Shown: positions 60,288-64,000 of the stretch, piece by piece
Position numbering within the stretch: position 1 is the stretch's first letter
Layout of the letters: every line of letters starts with the position of its first letter
Assembly (NCBI GenBank): GCA_000413015.1
Contig: KE332516.1
Span: forward strand, 186,001 to 250,000
Direction: 5' to 3'
DNA length: 64,000 nt
From: Treponema socranskii subsp. paredis ATCC 35535
GTDB taxonomy: Bacteria; Spirochaetota; Spirochaetia; Treponematales; Treponemataceae
Notes under the pieces: generated by a model
What the model was told of the DNA's origin: nothing
Database searches by the model: none
The model's input: the letters and a program-made list of their open reading frames with translations, nothing else
Program-made: the position numbers and the translations under genes

Positions 60288-60310
60288 ATATACCGCTATT
60301 GCGGTATATT
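60282..60310 (+). promoter_or_regulatory. tRNA-Leu promoter
   Basis: TTGCAA (60282-60287), 17 bases including the palindrome ATACCGC..GCGGTAT, TATATT (60305-60310), 12 bases before the tRNA. Confidence 0.65.
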
Positions 60311-60322
60311 GACATCTACCCT

Positions 60323-60405
60323 GCCGGCATGGTGGAATGGTAGACACGAGGGACTCAAAATCCCTTGGCCGCAAGGCCGTAAGAGTTCAAGTCTCTTTGC
60401 CGGCA
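60323..60405 (+). tRNA. tRNA-Leu (anticodon CAA)
   Basis: An 83-base class II tRNA. Acceptor GCCGGCA/TGCCGGC, anticodon stem AGGGA-CTCAAAA-TCCCT with CAA, long variable arm TTGGCCGCAAGGCCGTAA, T-arm AAGAGTTCAAGTCTCTT, discriminator A. CCA not encoded. Confidence 0.9.
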
Positions 60406-60458
60406 ACAAGAAATTTTACATCAGCAAATAAATCAATCATAAAAAATATAGTCGTTAT

Positions 60459-60481
60459 ATTGCCGAAGGAGACTTGAACTC
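60459..60481 (-). repeat. Inverted fragment of a tRNA 3' end
   Basis: On the minus strand GAGTTCAAGTCTC-CTT-CGGCAA matches the tRNA-Leu T-arm and acceptor end (GAGTTCAAGTCTC-TTTGC-CGGCAA, 60383-60406): 13 and 6 exact bases. No body of a tRNA lies upstream on that strand. Confidence 0.55.
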
Positions 60482-60502
60482 CGAAGCTCGTATATGCTCG
60501 AT

Positions 60503-62149
60503 TTATTTTCCCTCGTGAGCTTTTATCTTCGCTTCGATCGCCGCGATCAATTCATCCATCGGCATTTGACTGCGCTCGCTCATCATAGAAACGGTCGCTT
60601 TCGGGATCATGATGCGGGCGAGCGGAGTCTGAAGCATTTTAAATGCGGGATTGATCGACGGAAGTTCGGCTTTCAGCCACGGGTAAACCACAAGCAAATC
60701 CGAAAGCTTCGTTTCGCCTTTGAGCGGCAAAACCTTTGTGCCGTTCGCACTTTCCGAAAAATGTTCCGGCAGAGCCGCTTCCGCTCCGGCGTTTTCTTTT
60801 TTCGGAGAGCTTTCCGCGTCCGCAGTATTGCTTCCCGAAGAAGTATCATCGGCATAGACTTTTTCTTTTTTGCCGCTGCTCCACGTTAAAAGCGTCTGCG
60901 AGCCTTCAAGACTTCTGATATGGGTGCAGTCCTGCATCATCTCCAAAACGCCGCGGAAACGCCCGTCGGCATCGCGCACCGCAATATACGTGATATAGAT
61001 AAAAAGGCCGGGCTTATTTATCCAAAACTCCGCTTCGCTCTCTTCGCCGCTTCTGAATTTTTTAATAATTTCTTCGACGATGTGAACGCTCGCTTTCGGA
61101 TGACAATTTTTTACATCGCGTCCGATAACGTTTTTGCTGCGCGGAAACACGCGGTGTTCAGTATCGGTGTAAAAGCGGACGATTTCATTTTCGTCGACGT
61201 AGGAAATATCGACCGGCATGTGTTTATAAATCAAATTGATTTGATCGAGCGTCAATTGTCCCGTCGTAACCTCGAGCTTTTCACCGGAAGAAGCTGCGTA
61301 GCCGTGTTTTTGCAAAATCTTTGCAAGGTCGCTTGCAAAATCGCCGCTTGCACCCGACGCAGCTTTCGTATCCGCACAGCTGCAGTTCGAAGAAACGGCC
61401 GCTCCGCTTTTTGCGGAACTTGAATTTACATCGATCCACGCAAAACCGATTTCTCTGTCGCCGATTTTCATATCTTCGAATTCTTCAGGAGTGAGCATCG
61501 CAAGAGAAGTCGGATACAAAATCGTGTTTTCTTTGGAAATCAAATCGCGGACGTCGGCAACGATCGTCGGCTGCATAGCGAGAAAGGCGTCGTCTTTGCC
61601 TTCATCCAAAAGCGTGCGCGCGTCTTTTATCTCGTCGCGGATAAAATCGTCGAGCGTCCACATCGTCGTCGTCGGGCGGTCGAAGCCTTTGCGCTCGAGC
61701 ATGGAATACAGTTGATTTTGCTTGCGGGAAAAGTGCAGACGATACTGCGCAAGCTTATCGTAGATTTCGAGCCACTGATTTTTGATGAGCGGGTACTGAA
61801 CCAAATCTTCGATTTCAAGCATGATTTTTAAAAGCGCATCGTTTTCGCGGTAATAACACATGATCGGATGATCGGCCGGCAGATCGGGACGGGATGTGTC
61901 CATGATATCTTCAAAGAGAACGAGCATGCCTTGAATGTTTTCTTTGCGGCATTCGTCGTCTTCGAATTCTTTGAGTTCCTGCTCGGCAACGGCGATTTCC
62001 TGAGGCGTAAGTTTTTTTACTTTTTCCTTTAAAATCCGCTTCGCCTCTTCAAGGCTCATACGCCCGCCGTTGTACGCGTCTTTTATTTCCAAAACCGTTT
62101 TCAGTTTTTCCGTATCGATATCTTTAAGATAGTGCATCATATTTTCCAT
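60503..62149 (-). CDS. DUF438 / hemerythrin-like / PAS / DUF1858 multidomain protein
   Basis: 548 residues. N-terminal DUF438 (about 1-75; VLEIKDAYNGGRMSLEEAKR), then a hemerythrin-like helical block (HPIMCYYRENDALLKIMLEI; HFSRKQNQLYSMLERKG; ENTILYP), where some usual iron ligands are altered (Gln for Glu in KQNQLY). A PAS domain follows near 300-420 (DISYVDENEIVRFYTDTEHR; VFPRSKNVIGRDVKNCHP), and a DUF1858 end (LSDLLVVYPWLKAELPSINP). Such proteins are thought to sense redox, oxygen or metal state; no output domain is seen. GAGGT before the ATG. Confidence 0.88.
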   Translation of the reverse strand: MENMMHYLKDIDTEKLKTVLEIKDAYNGGRMSLEEAKRILKEKVKKLTPQEIAVAEQELKEFEDDECRKENIQGMLVLFEDIMDTSRPDLPADHPIMCYYRENDALLKIMLEIEDLVQYPLIKNQWLEIYDKLAQYRLHFSRKQNQLYSMLERKGFDRPTTTMWTLDDFIRDEIKDARTLLDEGKDDAFLAMQPTIVADVRDLISKENTILYPTSLAMLTPEEFEDMKIGDREIGFAWIDVNSSSAKSGAAVSSNCSCADTKAASGASGDFASDLAKILQKHGYAASSGEKLEVTTGQLTLDQINLIYKHMPVDISYVDENEIVRFYTDTEHRVFPRSKNVIGRDVKNCHPKASVHIVEEIIKKFRSGEESEAEFWINKPGLFIYITYIAVRDADGRFRGVLEMMQDCTHIRSLEGSQTLLTWSSGKKEKVYADDTSSGSNTADAESSPKKENAGAEAALPEHFSESANGTKVLPLKGETKLSDLLVVYPWLKAELPSINPAFKMLQTPLARIMIPKATVSMMSERSQMPMDELIAAIEAKIKAHEGK

Positions 62150-62335
62150 AAAATAACCTCGTGCGTGTTTTTAGCATTTTTACGCCACTTTGTCAATTTG
62201 TTATAGTACGCTAACCACAACAACCGCAGCGAAAAATATATTTTCTAAAACCGGTATATAACGACTGTACTCCCGCGGGAGCCCTCCAGCATAACCGCGC
62301 AACCGGCACGGTATATGCGTTCAAAAAAGCGCAGC

Positions 62336-63901
62336 CTATCCGACCGCAGTTTCCGCTAAAAAACCCGTACACGCTTTTCGGTATTGTATCGCTTCTTTTA
62401 CATGCGCTTCCTGTATGACGGTACAGCCTGCCATATCGGCTATCGTGCGCGCGAGTTTTACGGAACTTGAAACGGCGCGCGGAGAAAATCCGTATCGTAT
62501 CGCAGCATTATCGAGCAGCTTTCGCCCGGCGGCGCTCATCGGACAGTATCCGGCAATCTCTTCGGGCAAAAGTTTTGCATTTTTTTTACCCTGCCTTTTC
62601 CGCTGCACTTTTACCGCACGCGCAATTTCAGGACGCAATTCGGCAGTCGTCGTCCGTACCGCATCCTGCCCCGCTCCTTCGTTGTCGACGAAAACGCGCA
62701 TATCGATGCGGTCTAAAAGCGGAGCTGAAAATTTATTCCAATAGGTTTCGACGGCGCGGGCGCTGCACAAACAGATTTTCGATTTCGATCCGAAGTTTCC
62801 GCAGGGACAGGGATTTGCCGCCATAAGCAGCTGGAAGGATGCGGGATAAACCGTCGATCGGCCGGCGCGAGCGAGCGTGATGCGTCCGCTTTCGATGGGT
62901 ACGCGAAGCATCTGCAGCACCGACGAACGGAACTCGGCGGCTTCATCGAGAAAGAGAACCCCGTTGTGTGCAAGCGATATTTCTCCGGGAATACAGCGTA
63001 CGCCGCCTCCGCACATGCCTTCGATCGTCGCAGTTTGATGCGGTTCGCGGAACGGAGCGATCCTGACAAGGGGTTCGCTTCCCCGCATAAGTCCCGCAAT
63101 CGAATAGATGCGCGTAACCGGCTGAGCTTCTCCGACATCGAGGAGAGGAAGCAGTGCTTGAAATTTCCTCATCGCCATCGTTTTGCCGCAGCCGGGAGCG
63201 CCGACTGCAATGAGGTTGTGACCGCCGGCAGCGGCAATCTGCAAGCCCCGCACAAAAAAACTTTGCCCCGCCACATCGGCAAATTCAAAACCTTCTCCAA
63301 CGGGAGGAAAAAGAACGCCCTCCGTTTCAATGCAGTTTTCCGGTATAAAGGCGCTTTGTTCCGATCGGCTCCGCTCGGTAAAAACTTCGTCCGAGTCGAG
63401 AGCGGAAAACGCATCTTCGAGAGATGCCGCTCCGTACACTTTCATACCGTTCACTTCACGCGCTTCGTCTTCGTTCGCAAGCGGCACGATACATTTAAAA
63501 ATTCCCGAAGCTGCGGCAGTGGAAGCGGCAGCGTGGACGGCGCGCACGCCTCGCACATTTCCCGAAAGTTCGAGTTCTCCCATGACGAGGACGGAAGACG
63601 AATCGGAAAGCGAATCTTTTCCGCTTCGAGCTTGGAGGACGGCAAGCGCAATCGCCAAATCGAAGCCTGCGCCTTCTTTACGCATATCCGCAGGCGATAA
63701 ACTGACAAGCACGCGCTCCGGCGGAAAGTCGAAGCCGGAATTCTGTACGGCAGCTCTCATGCGCTCACGCGATTCTTTTACGGCGCCGTCCGCAAGACCT
63801 ACGATATCGACCGCGGGAATGCCGCGGCGTATATCCACTTCAACCGTAACGAGCGCGCCTTCGTACCCGAACGGCGAAAACGAAAAAATCTGCATACGCA
63901 T
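62336..63901 (-). CDS. YifB/ComM-type Mg-chelatase-like AAA+ ATPase
   Basis: 521 residues from the ATG at 63901 (GGGAG upstream; ATG 63895 is an alternative). N-terminal Lon-S5-like domain (VEVDIRRGIPAVDIVGLADG; VLVSLSPADMRKEGAGFDLA), Walker A VGAPGCGKTMAM near residue 230, Walker B GVLFLDEAAEF, sensor block, and a Cys-rich ANPCPCGNFGSKSKICLCS that fits metal binding. ComM in Vibrio is a branch-migration helicase in natural transformation; the YifB name covers the wider family. Function here is not proven. It is a single-gene unit at the window edge. Confidence 0.92.
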   Translation of the reverse strand: MRMQIFSFSPFGYEGALVTVEVDIRRGIPAVDIVGLADGAVKESRERMRAAVQNSGFDFPPERVLVSLSPADMRKEGAGFDLAIALAVLQARSGKDSLSDSSSVLVMGELELSGNVRGVRAVHAAASTAAASGIFKCIVPLANEDEAREVNGMKVYGAASLEDAFSALDSDEVFTERSRSEQSAFIPENCIETEGVLFPPVGEGFEFADVAGQSFFVRGLQIAAAGGHNLIAVGAPGCGKTMAMRKFQALLPLLDVGEAQPVTRIYSIAGLMRGSEPLVRIAPFREPHQTATIEGMCGGGVRCIPGEISLAHNGVLFLDEAAEFRSSVLQMLRVPIESGRITLARAGRSTVYPASFQLLMAANPCPCGNFGSKSKICLCSARAVETYWNKFSAPLLDRIDMRVFVDNEGAGQDAVRTTTAELRPEIARAVKVQRKRQGKKNAKLLPEEIAGYCPMSAAGRKLLDNAAIRYGFSPRAVSSSVKLARTIADMAGCTVIQEAHVKEAIQYRKACTGFLAETAVG

Positions 63902-64000
63902 TATGCTCCCTGCACGCAAAATCTCTCCGTATAAGGATCGTCCGTAAGCGTGCAGTTTCGGAGCATGTATGTAAAAATTTTTTAAAAAAATATGCGGTAC

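Overview
The window looks like part of the chromosome of an oral- or gut-type Treponema (spirochaete). The pointers are a second FliG (FliG1) outside a flagellar operon, many small spirochaetal-style lipoproteins, PolA/CoaE/SPOR, ClpB, M16C peptidase, a PASTA protein and a NusG-domain-II protein. Coding density is high, and there are two clearly more AT-rich accessory blocks (about 1-5.97 kb and 28.93-35.31 kb). The species cannot be fixed from this window alone.

Layout. (i) 1-5.97 kb: minus-strand surface-polysaccharide operon running ugd -> UDP-sugar epimerase -> acyltransferase -> glycosyltransferase-like -> Wzx-type flippase -> DegT aminotransferase (cut by the window edge). (ii) 6.4-16.4 kb: clpB, a tocopherol-cyclase-like protein, an M16C metallopeptidase, fliG1 and a secreted protein. 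(iii) 16.5-20.7 kb: a redox cluster of flavodoxin, lipoprotein esterase, aldo/keto reductase and a LysR regulator. (iv) 20.9-28.9 kb: fructokinase, tannase-like esterase, 2'-5' RNA ligase-like protein, then polA-coaE and a SPOR protein. (v) 28.93-35.31 kb: a graveyard and array of Rhs C-terminal tips with immunity genes. (vi) 35.5-41.6 kb: an envelope protein, fusA (EF-G), a RecA/KaiC-like ATPase, tRNA-Gln, tRNA-Glu and a RelB/PIN toxin-antitoxin pair. (vii) 41.8-47.2 kb: a DUF368 membrane protein convergent with a GT8-acyltransferase-acyltransferase-GT8 glycolipid-type operon, then a secreted protein. (viii) 47.2-56.0 kb: antitoxin-like ORF, GntP permease, tRNA-Arg, lipoproteins, RluA-type pseudouridine synthase, AroDE, PASTA and NusG-II proteins. 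(ix) 56.0-64.0 kb: a candidate small RNA, an aldolase/PfkB kinase operon with a palindromic operator, recQ, tRNA-Leu, a DUF438/PAS protein and a YifB/ComM ATPase.

The most interesting points are these. The Rhs-tip array holds three copies of the Rhs DPDG junction, one apparently intact GIY-YIG-like toxin/Imm26 pair, and a duplicated immunity gene that still carries the last ten codons of its lost toxin. At least seven genes (clpB, fliG1, lysR, polA, a DUF368 gene, a TPR-like gene and recQ), and probably ligT, have a sigma70-type -10 box only 6-8 nt before the start codon and no Shine-Dalgarno, which implies leaderless mRNAs. A near-consensus promoter plus intrinsic terminator defines an unannotated ~98-nt RNA at 56.03-56.13 kb. 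A ~140-bp multi-hairpin element with terminal inverted repeats is dispersed through the window as full and half copies, with compensatory changes in one stem. recQ and tRNA-Leu appear to share a single palindromic -35 box.

All family assignments come from motif reading of translated sequence without database searches; promoters, operators and terminators come from visual matching to consensus.
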